A DNA stretch of 64,000 bases from Cyclospora cayetanensis. Taxonomy: Eukaryota; Apicomplexa; Conoidasida; Eucoccidiorida; Eimeriidae. The translations under genes and the position numbers were made by a program. Shown one piece after another: positions 34,436 to 46,465 of the stretch. Location: contig NW_020312036.1 in NCBI RefSeq assembly GCF_002999335.1, positions 496,001 to 560,000 on the forward strand, given 5' to 3'. The notes under the pieces were generated by a model that saw only the letters and a program-made list of their open reading frames with translations, searched no databases and was not told the DNA's origin. The stretch's first letter is position 1; each line of letters starts with the position of its first letter.

Positions 34436-36071
34436 TTAGATCAAGTTACTTAAAAATTCAGTGTGTTGGTTTTCCCTTTGGAAACCCTCTTGGAAAAAAT
34501 ACCCCTGTAAAGATGAAGTAGACGGTGGTGCAATGCCCCTTAGGGCGCCACAGGGCAGCCTGCAAGCCGCTGTGAAACAGCTGGTACAAATATATGATTT
34601 GTCTGCCGCTATTGTGTTTAAGCTTGCGCCGATGAGCCTACCCGTCAAACAGCTGTGACGGCTGTGAGAATGGGCAAGTTCTTGAAATCTTTATGAGCCG
34701 GCTAGAGGCCTAGCTCGCGTGGTACTGCATGGATGAAGAGAAACAGGCGCTTCTCGGGGCATGCTTATTGCAAGGAGAAACACATCAATGGCGGCTTTTC
34801 GAATGCAAAATTATTTTTTCGTCAGAGATTACTGCAGCTTAAGCCTTATACATGTCCTGTTGCCTAAGCGCATGCTTAGATAAGCTTGACAGCAAGCCTT
34901 CGAGGAACTGAGAAAGCTTGTACGGGCGAATTTACCAGTAGACTAGTACACTGATGACCATGAAGTTCTGGTTCGTGAGATCCACGTTGTATATGAATAG
35001 CTGCTTTACCAGTGGTTTGTCTAAAGTGTACCCAAAGTTATACGTCCGCTGGCCGAAGGCTGGGCAAAGACAATGCCAGTGAACGAACATAACAATGGGG
35101 CTTCCAATGATGGTGAAGTCCCCAGAATTTCACGAGCTATCGGAGATAATTCCTGCTTTTATGGGCGAAGAGGAAGAACCAGCTGGGACCTATGGACCTA
35201 GGGTCGTGTCAACCCACTATTGGTTACATTCAAAGGTGAACGCGAGAAGAAAATAATAGGGAATGCTCGCTGTTGAGCAGCCCCCGACAATCATCAAACA
35301 ACGCACCCACGTCTACCTTGGGTCATGTGTTCACGCAGCTACAAGCGCACGCAGCATATTTTTAAACTTACGGACGGGGACTGAGCTCATTGGAAGCAGG
35401 CTGCTTGGCATGCAAAGAAGGTGCATGAAGGTAAAGGAAAGCCCCCGGGCTGCCGCGCAGTGGATAGAGACCACAGCCAATAGAGCCGCAGTTTGGAGTC
35501 CGCAAGGGGTCGATTATGCGCGTATACAAGGTCACATCAATGAAAGCGAATCAGGACTGGCATTAATTGACACTGGATGAGGTGGACCTATTTTTCGAGG
35601 ACACAGCGCAGGAAAGCAAGTTGCCTGTTTACTCGTTGGCGCCCCCCTAAGACTTAGGCTCGCCGACGGATTGCAGGACGCAAGGATTGTCAGAGGTGCG
35701 GCAGTTAAACTTCACAAAACATCGGACTTCGATTTGATAACCATGATGCATGGTTTCTGTGCTCGCCCCGTGCACCATGCTGGAGTCCTTGGCATGCAAC
35801 GGGTGACTAATTGAAGGCGCACATGTAGCCACAGGTGCTCGCTGTAGAGATCGGCATGCCAAGAAGCTCTGGGGAAAAGCAAGTCCTGACATTTGCAACA
35901 GAGCCCATTACATCTAGGGTGAGTGGTGTAGCGTCGATGGCCCCCAAGATGAAGCAGCGTCTTGATGCGGATGGCTCAGCAGTGCAGTAAGTGAAGAAGG
36001 TTTTAGGCGTTCATTAGGGATTTCAGTTGGGCTTTTAGCCTAGCAGGTATGGGTAAATGTCAAGGGGGATC

Positions 36072-36170
36072 TCACAGATGCGCCAAGTAATGACGAGGCG
36101 CTAGCAGGCTGACCACCTGCTCGTTGTCTAGGGCACCATACTGAGCAAACCTCTGGGCTGGCCCCGAGCC
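36072..36170 (-). pseudogene. Conserved C-terminal ORF tail, opposite to RT (copy B)
   Basis: The minus strand reads FAQYGALDNEQVVSLLAPRH, YLAHL, TGA. It is the counterpart of 17511-17612. Upstream in the same frame are SVGTSDPAAH and further open sequence to about 36302, which copy A does not keep fully open. Confidence 0.5.
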
Positions 36171-37049
36171 ATGCGCCGCTGGGTCAGAAGTCCCCACAGA
36201 ATGACGATTGGGGGGCAGGCAGATAATTCTCGAAAAGGCAAACAGCATGAATTGTCCAGCGGCTTCGGACAAAACAACCGCCCTTCTTGATAGGCTCATC
36301 ACGATCCCAAGAAAACATAACGTTTCAGTTCAAGCGGAGCATTGACAAGTTCAGATGGCATGCACACTCGAGTCTGTAAGTGCAAACGTGGAATGCCCTT
36401 TCGTGCGTGCAAACGTGTCCTGTCCCCATTCGAGGGACCGCCATGGCACCCACCCTCTGGACTCCTAGCGTTTTTGTGTTCCCGTTCCACTGCTGCCACT
36501 CAGCTTCACGTGACTCTCCCTGACTGCCCGGGAGACAGCAGTGGAATTAAAGCTCAAAAACGCTGAGTCCAGAGAGTGGATTCCCGGTGTCGACGCCAAA
36601 TAAAGGCGGAGGGTGGCGCATATGCGTTAACACTATACCCCTGAGCAAGATCACTGTCAGGCGGAAGTCTCCGATGCTTGCTAGTGGCAAAGTGCTTGAT
36701 GCATTACACGAATCAACCGGCTTATTAACTTTGGCCCAAAGACGCGTTATTACAAACCGCCTTCCACTCACATGACAGGCACGAAACGGCGACCCACATT
36801 CGTACTCGCAAGCTCGAGTATACATGCCATCTAAACTTGTTAATGCTGCAGTCGAACTGAAAAGCTACTTGGAATTGTAATGAGCCCATCCAGTAATGCG
36901 GTTGGCTGTTAATGGAGTATCTATTAGTAATCAGTCGAAATGTTGCATCGCATCTATAGAACCTATAGCGTGCGCTTCCGCTACACAATCACGTGTTCGC
37001 TTTGAACGATGACCGCCATGCGTTTGGGATTCCGTATTTTGGATGCACG

Positions 37050-37830
37050 ATTCGAAACACACCGAGCGAAAATTGAGTAGCCTAAGACGTGGCCTTTACC
37101 TTTGCGCACCCACAGAGACTTTGAGTAGTCCAATGTGCTGGTACCTTATTGACGAAATTCCTTTTCTGAATTTGCTCGGCCGCTGCTCATTTGACTGATC
37201 TACCCATGAAAATGCAGCTCGGGACCTGGAGAGAGGAGGCTGATGCCGCAGCAAGGACGCTCATCGGCCGCCCTGAAGCTCTTCTTTTACTTACATTGCC
37301 CGGTTATGAGCATCGCTTCTTCCTAGCCACCGATGCTAGTGAGATAGCGGTGGATGCCAATATCTTCAAACAGTTATAGATTCTTCAAAACACCAAATCT
37401 ATTACTTTTGATTTTTCACTTTACCAAAAACGAGCAGTGGTATCGAGTTCAGGAGAAGAAACTCTATGCAGTGTGGTGGTCGTGGAAAAATACGGACACT
37501 ATTTCTAGGGGCGTTCTTTTACTGTCCAGACCAACCATCTCTCATTGATGTATGTCACAACGAGTCCTCAGAACTTTGCCAATCTTACATTCATTCACTT
37601 GCTCGGATGCCTCTTGCAGTGCCCCTTTACACTGAAGCAAATTGAAGGAATTACAAAGGTGCTCGCTGACACGCTCGTGCGACGCCCCGACGATTCACTG
37701 CTGTGCAGAGCAATTGCAATTGTCTGTGATAATTCACGATTCCTACCGAAACTGCGTGAGTCTTGTGCTTTTAATACCCATACATCTGAAACTATTGCCA
37801 AGATCCAGAATGGCGAAGGAATTAAACATT
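37050..37830 (+). pseudogene. Ty3/gypsy RT C-terminus, RNase H and connection remnant (copy B)
   Basis: Frames in order: TWREEADAAARTLIGRPEAL, LLTLPGYEHRFFLATDASEI (with the TDAS of RNase H), then after a stop VQEKKLYAVWWSWKN, a degraded FTV..DH stretch, and finally ITKVLADTLVRRPDD, which matches the N.VADALSRRPD connection found after RNase H in chromoviruses and related elements. At least two frame breaks lie between these blocks. Confidence 0.83.
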
Positions 37831-38029
37831 GACACGCCGAGGCTGCCCTACTGTCTATTAAAATAAAGCATGGACTCCGTCGTATGTACATTGGGGGTTT
37901 GATTTGCAGTGCTGCTTTCCACACCGCACTTGACGCTGCTCTTTAGGCCGTGGTGGAATCTACGCTGCACTAGAAAAGCTCTCTTGTCTTGAAGTTGGCC
38001 TGGGGTGCGACCCGCGGCAAGGCGTTAAC

Positions 38030-38560
38030 CAGTGTCATGCCCCTTTCTTGTGGGCAGCTGAAGTGGCGCACTTCTACCAAACCCCACTTTTTGCAGAGCC
38101 TTGTAATCCCTGAGAAAATCTGTACCGATTTGAGCATGGGCTTTATTGTTGGACTGCTGGAAATCAAGGTTGAGGATTGCTCAACGTCGTAGTTTACAAA
38201 CTCAGCAAGAAGACCTAGCTCACCCCTTATCCCAGATCCATCACTCCCCAGGAGGCAAGATGCCTCATTACTCTTAACCCATGCCTAGAAGTTTCGCAAT
38301 TCTTCCTGGAGTATTATCACGGATATGAATCAGAAGTCCGTCAGTGAGTTCTAGCGTGCTTTAATGAGTCGCCTACACACCGACCACTTCCGACCACTGC
38401 GAACCACCATGAGGCAGATGGACACACAACGCACCAACCACATTTTTAAACAGGTTTTGCATCTCCATGCTCACAAAAATCGAATTACGTGGCCTGAGCA
38501 TTTTTTTTGCGTGCCCACCTGGTTTATTATTAACAGCGCACTTGTCTTCCTGTTGCGCTC
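38030..38560 (+). pseudogene. Ty3/gypsy integrase remnant (copy B)
   Basis: LQSLVIPEKICTDLSMGFIV followed by GL matches the start of the retroviral-type integrase core (LPIP..PW..ISMDFI.GLP), with the first catalytic Asp read as Gly. Further on, SEF, then RALMSRL, a degraded HPQTDGQTERTNRTLEQ (MRQMDTQRTNHIFKQVL) and NRITWPEH match the end of the core. A stop replaces the Trp codon in SEFWQ. The region is missing from copy A. Confidence 0.8.
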
Positions 38561-39165
38561 CCACCTTGGTCTACGCCGAGTAGTCTCACTTCGACCTGTG
38601 CCTGGACCTGGTGGTCTAAGGTCAACGTCCACTCCTAGTGGCGGAGGGATCCAGAAAGCCGCAGGTTAGTGCACGCGGATGTGTGCGCAAAAGTTTGATA
38701 GGCAAAAAGCATGGACTTATGAGAAGGGGGGGTTAGGGGTGTATTTGGAGCCCGGAAAGTTTGTTTTGGTGAATCTGCAGGCTGCACAAGGTGCAATAGA
38801 AAGTGACTGGCAGAAATTTGCTGTCAGGTGGCCAGGGCGATTTGCTGCCCTCTCCAAAGTTATTGCTCTTAACCCTTCCATCGATTTGCCCGATAGTTGG
38901 TGTTGCCACAGAACTATTACAATTGGCTGTTCAATGCCATGGATAGAGGTGGCAAGTTCCGCAGGGTGCCGTAGAAATGCTGGATTTTCGGGCTGTTGAG
39001 CACGAGGCCACACCGGAGAGGATCTTCATTGAAATGAGCTGGGGAACGCCAATTTAGGTGTTTGACAGAGAAGCGGCTGAAGGCTTCGTTCTCCGCAAGA
39101 TAATTTGCTGCTATGTTTGGCCCACAACGCAAGTCCTCGTGGAAGGTGTTCCTCCCTTTCCTTCG

Positions 39166-40773
39166 AATTGTGGTTCCCCAGCGCATATTCTGCTTGCAAA
39201 AGCTATCTCAATCTAGGGGTAGTGGCCGAAGTCCCCCATTATTATGAGGATATTCTATACCAGCAGATTTATGCACAGGCACTCTCGAGTATGCTGTCTG
39301 TACATTCGTGCAGAGTTTTTCGGCGTGCAGCGATTTTCGGCGGCTTTAAAATCAAGAAAGTGCGTCCTCTGGCCATTTTTATGTGCATGCTTCGCTCAAT
39401 AAGTCATGGAGGCACTTCTGAACTAGTATGTATTTTGATTCCCGGTACCCATTTTACGGCCCTTCTGTTTTCTCGTAGCAGGTGGCCTGTACACCTGAGG
39501 GCTCCGACGAGAGCGATCGTCGGACAACTGCGGTGGTGGTCCCTCGGTCACTGTTGGCTAGTGTGTGGATCGTTCGTTTCTTTAATTTCTCTTTACGGGC
39601 TGTTGCCCATTTGAGCGTCTCATTCATGTTGCTTTTTGCGTTTCTACTTGGTTGGGAAGTAGCGGTTTGGGCAAAAGCCGCAGCTGTGTGTCGCATATCG
39701 TTGGTCTTGACGTACAGATAAGGAGCACGAGGGCTTGCAGCTGGAATTGGGTGGCGGGTGGGGGGGCTGCGGGGGTCGATGTAGCGTGCTGAGCTATACT
39801 TGGGCGCCTAAAAATGCACTGATAATCTGTAACTAGAAATTGTTCAAGAATTGATGAATAGCTTTGTGTATCCGCACATCGTTTTTTTTGCAGAGTGCTC
39901 GTAGCCTGATGCAAGAAGACGTAATGTTGTCTGCGTGCCTGCTCCGTGCCGTGTGCAACCAGCCGTTGAAGCTAGGAGTGCTCAGAGGGTGCGAACACGC
40001 ACACTGCAGCTGCCTCCCCCGTCATTTGGAAGCTCTGGTGGGCCTAGGCTAGTAAAGGCGAGACTTCTAATGAAAAAATACTCAGCTTTCTAATTAGTTT
40101 GAAGGGAGCTGCCTTCTTACGGAGACCACTGTGGAGCATTACCCACTATGTTGGTTTCAAAATCTGATAATACTAGCGTGAATTCCATCAGTACCACCAT
40201 GATCAATTGTGGAAGCCTCTGTTGAAACAGGCTGTCCTTTCTTTTTGTCTTCAATTTGTTTCCGCAGTTTGCAAACTGGCAATCTTGTTGGGTCCCACGT
40301 TGACACTCTTTAGGGTTTGCACGGAGAATACCCGTACAAAATGATACCGGAGCAGCTTTATAATGAATCTACCGAGTAAAGTGGTTTCGCTGCAATGCAA
40401 TGCTCCAGGGAGAATGCAGAGCACTCCTCACCACTCCGGAGTCTCGCCAACTCACCAGAAGAAATAAACTTCAGCTGCTGTGCACAAGGAAATTCCACTA
40501 GGAATGTGCTCTCCGTCACTTAACAGCCATCACCAAGGTAGCAGAATATTGGAAGATAACTCAAAATTGGTATGGGGATGCCTTTTTATGAACCTCTTTC
40601 CACCATCTTTTGTACTGGGGGCTGGCGCTATATGTAGTGGGGCTTGTAAGGACAACGGGGAAAGGGGCGGCAGCCCCTCCTCTGTGCAGCGCCCTTCATA
40701 GGCAGTCTTGGAAGGCACCGCATGTCTGCCCACAGCGCACTGTGTTGCCGTTCCGTCGCTTTTGTACGCGAAG
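39166..40773. other. Region upstream of RPL5
   Basis: No gene supported. Several plus-strand ORFs of 60-170 codons (39105-39721, 40480-40701) lack motifs. It likely contains the RPL5 promoter. Confidence 0.4.
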
Positions 40774-42806
40774 ATGGCTTTTGTAAAGGCAATCAAGAAC
40801 AAGGCGTACTTTAAGCGCTTCCAGGTCAAGTACCGCCGGCGCAGGGGTGAGCGGCTTTCACTGCAGGAACCATGGGGAAAGGACATCAGTATTTGTAGTT
40901 TGGTGGCAGCTGCCTCCGAAAATCGACTTTTTTTGCCGGAATTATGTGTTAGATGCATACTTTTGGTCCATGACGCTCTGTCGTATATACTGTAGGCGTT
41001 TTCTGACGGGAAACCCTGCTCTGTACGCTTGATTGTGGGGAGCCCGAGCGTGGCCGTTTCTACTTCCGAAGAGCGGTTCTCGCTGACAAGATTTACGATT
41101 GTTTATTAATGCGGCACGAACTATACCTTTTGCTGACTTTCCTATATGTGGTGTGGAATGCGTGCATGGTTCGGAAAGTGATACGGACGGTTGATTCCTG
41201 TCCCACGTTTTCATGGGGTGCTATGTGCTGCGCTCATAAGATATCCCTACCAGCCGCCCGAAGACTGGTATTTGAACCCGAAGTGTGCCAGCGGCTAACG
41301 TTGCAAACAGTTCCTTGATTTACATGCTGTGTACTGGCGACCTTTCCCGAAGGGCAAGTCGTGCGTGTGGCTCTCTAAGAGTGCTGGGGCACATTGCCTC
41401 CGCACGCTTAGTCCCTCGAACGTTTCCTCGTCCTTCGGCACACAACTCTGGCGTTTCAAACCAACGCTTGTTCAATGGGCGGTTCACGCCCTCATCCAGA
41501 CTGGCGCTGACCTGTCCACGCCAACAGCAAAGTTGCACGTATAATCAGAAGGTATGCTGCCCTTATGTTTGCGCTGACTTGTACCGATGTTTTCTTGCGT
41601 CCGCCTATGTGTATGCAGCGGGAAAGACTGACTATGCAGCGCGGCGCTGGCTCACTCTTCAAGATAAAAATAAGTACAATGCCCCCAAGTACCGCTTCGT
41701 CGTGCGCATTACCAACACACGGGTTCTATGCCAGGTGATGTACGCCTGTATGCGAGGGGACCAATTGGTCTGTAGTGCAGACTCTATGGAGTTGCCGCGC
41801 TACGGCATCAAAGTGGGGCTCACCAATTACTCGGCGGCATATGCCACTGGCCTGCTGCTGGCGCGCAGACTTCTGAAACAGGCAAGTTTTACTGCGCAGA
41901 GCTGGTGGTTTGCCGAGATGAGCTTGGTTTATATTCTTTATCTTCATAGAGTCGGTATCGATCTTTTACGGTTTTCGTTCACTGACGCAGAAGGGCCTGT
42001 CTGACGAGTTCCCCGGTGTTGAAAAGCCGACGGGCGAGGAATACCACGTGGAGGAGGAATCTGAGGAACGCCGTCCCTTCAAATGTGTCCTTGATGTGGG
42101 GATTGTTTCGACGACCGTTGGTGGGTTCGCTGATCTTTCGGCTGTTGATGTGATTACTGTGATTGCTGGCTGATCCTCTCAGGGAATAGTCTGTCCATGT
42201 ATATGGATTTTGTTTAACAGGCAACCGTGTTTTCGGCGCCATGAAGGGAGCCTGTGACGGCGGCCTCCACATCCCACACAACAACAAGCGGTTTCCTGGT
42301 TTTTTGAAGGGCAGTGAGGGTTCCGAGGACTCGTACAACCCCGAGGTCCATCGCGCGAGGATATACGGTTCCCATGTTGCAGACTACATGCGCGTGCTCG
42401 AGGACGAAGACCCAGAAAAGTACCAATCTCAGTTCTCTGCGTACATCCGCAACAAGATTGATGCCAACTGCCTCGAGAAGATGTACGAAGATGCATTCCA
42501 GAAGATCCGTGCGAACCCTGATCCTGTGAAGAAGGAGGCGAGGGAGGTCAAGAGGGTGCGCCAGGGTGCCATGATCAAGACTACTAAGTCTCAATACGTA
42601 CGGAATGTCAAGATCGACAACAAAACCAGGAAAGATCGTGTGATGCGAAAGGTAAAGCATTCAAACGAGACCACGCCTTATCAGTGCCGAATGCCGGCAC
42701 TTTCATAACGTCTTGACTGTAGCGCACAGGGACGAATGTATTACCATGTTTGTGTGTCCGGCCTCAGGTGCGAATGGTTCTCGAACAGATGACGGAATGT
42801 GCGTGA
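40774..42806 (+). CDS. RPL5: 60S ribosomal protein L5 (uL18), 5 exons
   Basis: Binds 5S rRNA and delivers it to the 60S subunit. Exons 40774-40846, 41619-41881, 41991-42120, 42221-42651 and 42768-42806 give 311 aa, close to the family length. Diagnostic stretches: [20 protein letters not shown] at the N-terminus, [49 protein letters not shown], then [20 protein letters not shown] and KRFPGF. The C-terminal tail is basic ([10 protein letters not shown]) and ends [12 protein letters not shown]. Intron 2 begins with GC (CAG|GCAAGT). The conserved LLARRLLK followed by GLSDEF supports that junction. Intron 1 is long (772 bp) and I found no snoRNA in it. Confidence 0.97.
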
Positions 42807-44193
42807 AATCCGGTTATTCGAGATGGAAGAATGACAAACAGATAGCTTTCTCCAATGCGCGAAATATGCTGTGTGCGGGCTGCTAATTTGCGGACGGGGC
42901 ACTTCCTGGTTTGCGATGTCTTTTTGCCTACCGGAATGACAATTTTGCGCTTACACCATGCGACAACGTTTTGCGCCTGGTTTGGCAGTGGCAGATGAGT
43001 TTAATGGATAGGTAGCCAGCAATTAGCTTACAATATGGTGTATCTAGTGTTTGAAAGTCCGTTCTAGGCGGGTAGGTTAGTTACAGTGCGTCGAACCAAC
43101 ACTGAAGTAGTAGCATCGCGAGTAAAGCTCTTTGCTGTAGTCAAGTACGTTTAGTTTTTCTTATGCCTACAGTATCTCCCCCATGTGCTGTTCTGGTGCC
43201 GTGGGCGGTCGTGTTGTAGGTGAAAAAAGCTTGCACAAACGATGCATAGTTGGATGCAAGCGCGTCTGCCTCGGCAGAAAGCTTGGATTCTGGGATGTTC
43301 TGTGCACAGCTGGATGTGGAGTCACTACGACAGTCGCTACTGTGTATTGTTTAATTTCTTGGGCCATTGCGTGCTTTTGCGACGCCATTCCACGGAGAGC
43401 AGGCGCGTACTCGTGATGATCGTTGAACTCTTGACACCTCTTGATAGCACGAATTCGTGCTATGCTCGGGCAATTCAACCACTGCAGCTGACGAGTGCAA
43501 CTCTTGGTGGGGGTAATGGTAGAACAACGGTGTGTGCGTTCATACCATGTGCATGTAATCATGTAGATTTCGATGCAAGTAATAAATCGATTCGGCCTCT
43601 TTAATTTAGATTTCTTATTCCGCTGTTCTTCTCCCCGGGCTCGGAAATTGCATTTGCATTCTTACTGCACTTCGTGGCATCGAATGTGGCTCAATTGCAT
43701 TGCACGTACTCGCCTAGCTTGGTCAGAAGCAAGCTGCGCTTCACCGCAGTTGTCGCTCTTGGAATGCTAGGGATAATATATCCTTACGCCTCCCGTCTGT
43801 CCGTCACAGAGGGCCTTTGTTTTGCCCCGGACAGCCCGGCAGTGTGGTACATATGGAAGACAAATGTGAGCAGTTTGGGGCCTCCTGAGCGCGAATAAGT
43901 TGGTGACTGATGAGCTTGTCACAATTAGGGTAATTTGCATCTGAAAAGTGATGTTATTTTCAATTCTGACCACCGCTACGCTTTGCTTGCTCTCATGGGC
44001 TCCCGAAACATTTCGATTATCGGAATTTGTATTTCTATGTTGCGTATGCGTCTGTTGTGCTTCCCTGGTGATTTCCGCGTCCTCGCTGTTCTATAACCGG
44101 GTGCCTCGAGTCTTTTCCTCCAATATTTTCTTGCGACAAACGGCTGTTTTTCTTCGGCAGGATGAATGAGGCAAATGACACCTCTACGGTGAT
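42807..44193. other. Downstream of RPL5, no gene seen
   Basis: 3' region of RPL5 and unassigned sequence. ORFs on both strands around 43167-43900 overlap each other without motifs. Confidence 0.4.
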
Positions 44194-44720
44194 TTAATTA
44201 TGAGCAGGAAAAGCTTGATTGACTGACGCCTTGTAGTCCATGAAGGAGACTGCGTGTATAATCTCTTTTGCCGTAACACCTCCTTCAAGCTGTTTTTGGT
44301 CGAATGTCTTGGCGAATTCGGGCTCCTTGTGATGAAAGTATTCTTTCCCCAACGGAGCTACCTTTACGCTAGAAGGAATATGGCGACCGTTCGAAACTGT
44401 TTCTGAATATCCCCACATTTGGTATGCATGCCCGCATTACAGGCAAGCTTGTAACATCGATCGTGTTCCTCACTGTTGGCCAGTAGAAGATGAGATGTGT
44501 TTTCCACAGACCTGTTCTGAAAAGGTACATGTGGACGAGAAAACTGCTGAGATTGGGCCAGCTGGTTGTCTCATGCGCTTGATTTACTCTAACTGCATGT
44601 CGTAAGGATGAATTAAGTTCTACAATCACGACGGTCTGCGGAATTCTTGGGTCTTAACTCGGGTTCTTGTCGAAAGTAGAACGATTCTGAAGGCACTTTT
44701 CCACTATCACTTTGTTTGTG
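44194..44720 (-). repeat. Diverged direct repeat, copy 1, with coding-like exon
   Basis: Similar over about 400-500 bp, in the same orientation, to 46076-46465. On the minus strand, after an acceptor-like ATATTCAG at 44403, a frame reads NGRHIPSSVKVAPLGKEYFH and continues open to a TAA at 44194, with EFAKTFDQKQLEGGVTAKEI further along. Another acceptor-like TTTTCAG precedes 44516. Differences from copy 2 in the HIPSSVKV stretch fall mostly at third codon positions. The protein family is not recognised. Confidence 0.5.
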
Positions 44721-45059
44721 AAGTTGTGTTTGCTTATGGTGTATATGGGTTTATTTGCCGAGCTCATAGTCTGAATTCACGCGCAGCCTCTTGCTGTTGA
44801 CCCATTGCGGGTTTGAATGTGTGTGTTCAAGCGTCCATGCTCGGAAAAGAGAACCTTTCCTCTCGTTCGCAGCGCAGCAGGCGTTAAAAGCCGCAACCAG
44901 TGGGCGCTGCATCCATAAGGCAAGGACATTGGCATGTAGATGAGTGTGTTTTTAGGTGTATATGCTGTAAATATTTGGCAAAGCTAACTGTTGGGATGAC
45001 CTTTTTGACCATCAAATTCTGAGGGTCTGCGGATTGCTGCAGAAAATTCAACTGCTTAC

Positions 45060-45222
45060 CAAATCTGATGCGGCTTAAATACCACTAGCATGCTGGCATT
45101 GCTGTCGGGGTTCTCAGGATGAATAGTTATTTTTCCATCTTTCGGGACATAAGCATGTTGCTGAAAAAGCATGACTGAGTTCTGAACCCACGGTATTCGT
45201 GCGCAAGTGTATGTGTTGCGGA
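45060..45222 (-). CDS. Possible single exon of an unrecognised minus-strand gene
   Basis: Bounded by an acceptor-like CAAGTGCAG and a strong donor-like TTTG|GTAAGC. The open frame includes ARIPWVQNSVMLFQQHAYVP and KDGKITIHPENPDSNASMLV. It may belong with the coding-like sequence at 44194-44516, but the intervening exon phases could not be linked, so this is a candidate only. Confidence 0.35.
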
Positions 45223-46075
45223 CTGCACTTGATGAAAGCAAATATCTAGGAAGTGCCGTCTGAATGCGTTATGCCATGGGCACTTACGGTAACGTGTGAT
45301 TGCCTACTGGCGCATGCGGATCGACATATCTGAGCAGCCGGTTATCCATATCTGTAAGGATCAGTATGGCATGTATTTATGCGAACAAGCGAACTAAATG
45401 CCTGTTGCATATTCATATGTAGGGCTTGGGCCTTCATGCGTTTATTGCATGCTAGTTGCCTCGCAATATCCTGGTTTCCCCTTCATAGTTGGAACCTAGT
45501 TTTTTGTAGCAAGTCTTCCAGTGTTCCACTTCAATCCCTGCTGTTCCTTGCGCGTATTTGTTGGTGCCATGGTTTAGGGCTGCTGGCTTAATTGCGTAGC
45601 GATGCTGAGTATTTTCTGTCGAAATCTGAGGATTTATTCCGGGTGAAGCACCCAACGGCGTCGCTCTGCATAACTGCCCGTATACCAAGTGCCCAGAGTT
45701 GTTTTGTAAAAGTACGTGGGTATGCATTGGCCTCGGGCGGAAACTGATTGCATGTCTTCTGCCCGTCGCTGTTTCCCCAACGGTGGGCTTCGCTTCTTGC
45801 GTACAGTTTGCAAGTCATCCCGTTTCTAGATCCATGTGGCTTCGTGAATGCAGTTATTTTAGGGGTTCATCTCACAGTTGTAAACTTCCGCTGTCCATAT
45901 TCCCTCTTTTCAGTTTGAGGATGGTTTAATTCATGATTATCACGTGGTCCTCCCACATCCTTTATTTTACGCATTTTTGCTTGATGATAAGATGGTCACC
46001 GAGCGCCTCCATACAGGAGGCAGTTGCGGACAGTATCAACATGAGATTACTGAACGGCATTGACGCAAGCGATTG

Positions 46076-46465
46076 CTTATTTAGTGATACGGGCTTGGTG
46101 ATGACAGCATTCTTTCCCCAACGGCATCACCTTAACGCTAGAAGGGATATGGCGACCGTATATGAAACTGTTTCTGACCAGCCCTACCTTTGGTATGCAT
46201 GTTTTCGGTATCCTTGGCAATCCCGTGCATCGTAAGCTGTGCGCCGCTGTCGTCCAGTAGATAAGTTTCCACGTAGGTGTCCAGAAAAATGTACAAAAAT
46301 CTCGTGACATAGGGCCAGATGATGGTGTTGTGTACGTGCTCCATTCGTACTCTATGCCGTAAGGATGAATCAAGTTCTACATTCACGACGGTCTGCGGAA
46401 GGCTTGGGTCTCAGCTCAGGTCGCTGCCGAAAGTAGAACGATTCTGAAGAAAGCATTCGATGACT
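46076..46465 (-). repeat. Diverged direct repeat, copy 2
   Basis: Counterpart of 44194-44720. The minus strand reads YGRHIPSSVKVMPLGKECCH with a stop soon after. Relative to copy 1 there is a 2-nt length difference just upstream (AAACAGTTTCATATACGG against AAACAGTTTCGAACGG), so the two reading frames enter differently. Confidence 0.55.

Larger units (their letters stand above)
34436..39165. mobile_element. Inverted-duplication copy B with decayed Ty3/gypsy sequence
   Basis: Reverse-orientation counterpart of 15.83-19.25 kb and about 1.3 kb longer, mainly because the integrase region survives here. In this copy the pol relic runs on the plus strand: HELSEIIPAFMGEEEEPAGT at about 35128-35190 (copy A minus strand: HELKEIIPAYTDEEEEPAGT), RT/RNase H at 37.05-37.75 kb, and integrase at 38.0-38.55 kb. 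All frames carry stops or shifts. I could not define long terminal repeats or target-site duplications by eye. Confidence 0.78.

Noticed and set aside
40847..42220. snoRNA in RPL5 introns
   Set aside because: Ribosomal protein introns often carry C/D snoRNAs, but I found no C box (RTGATGA) paired with a D box (CTGA) and terminal stem.
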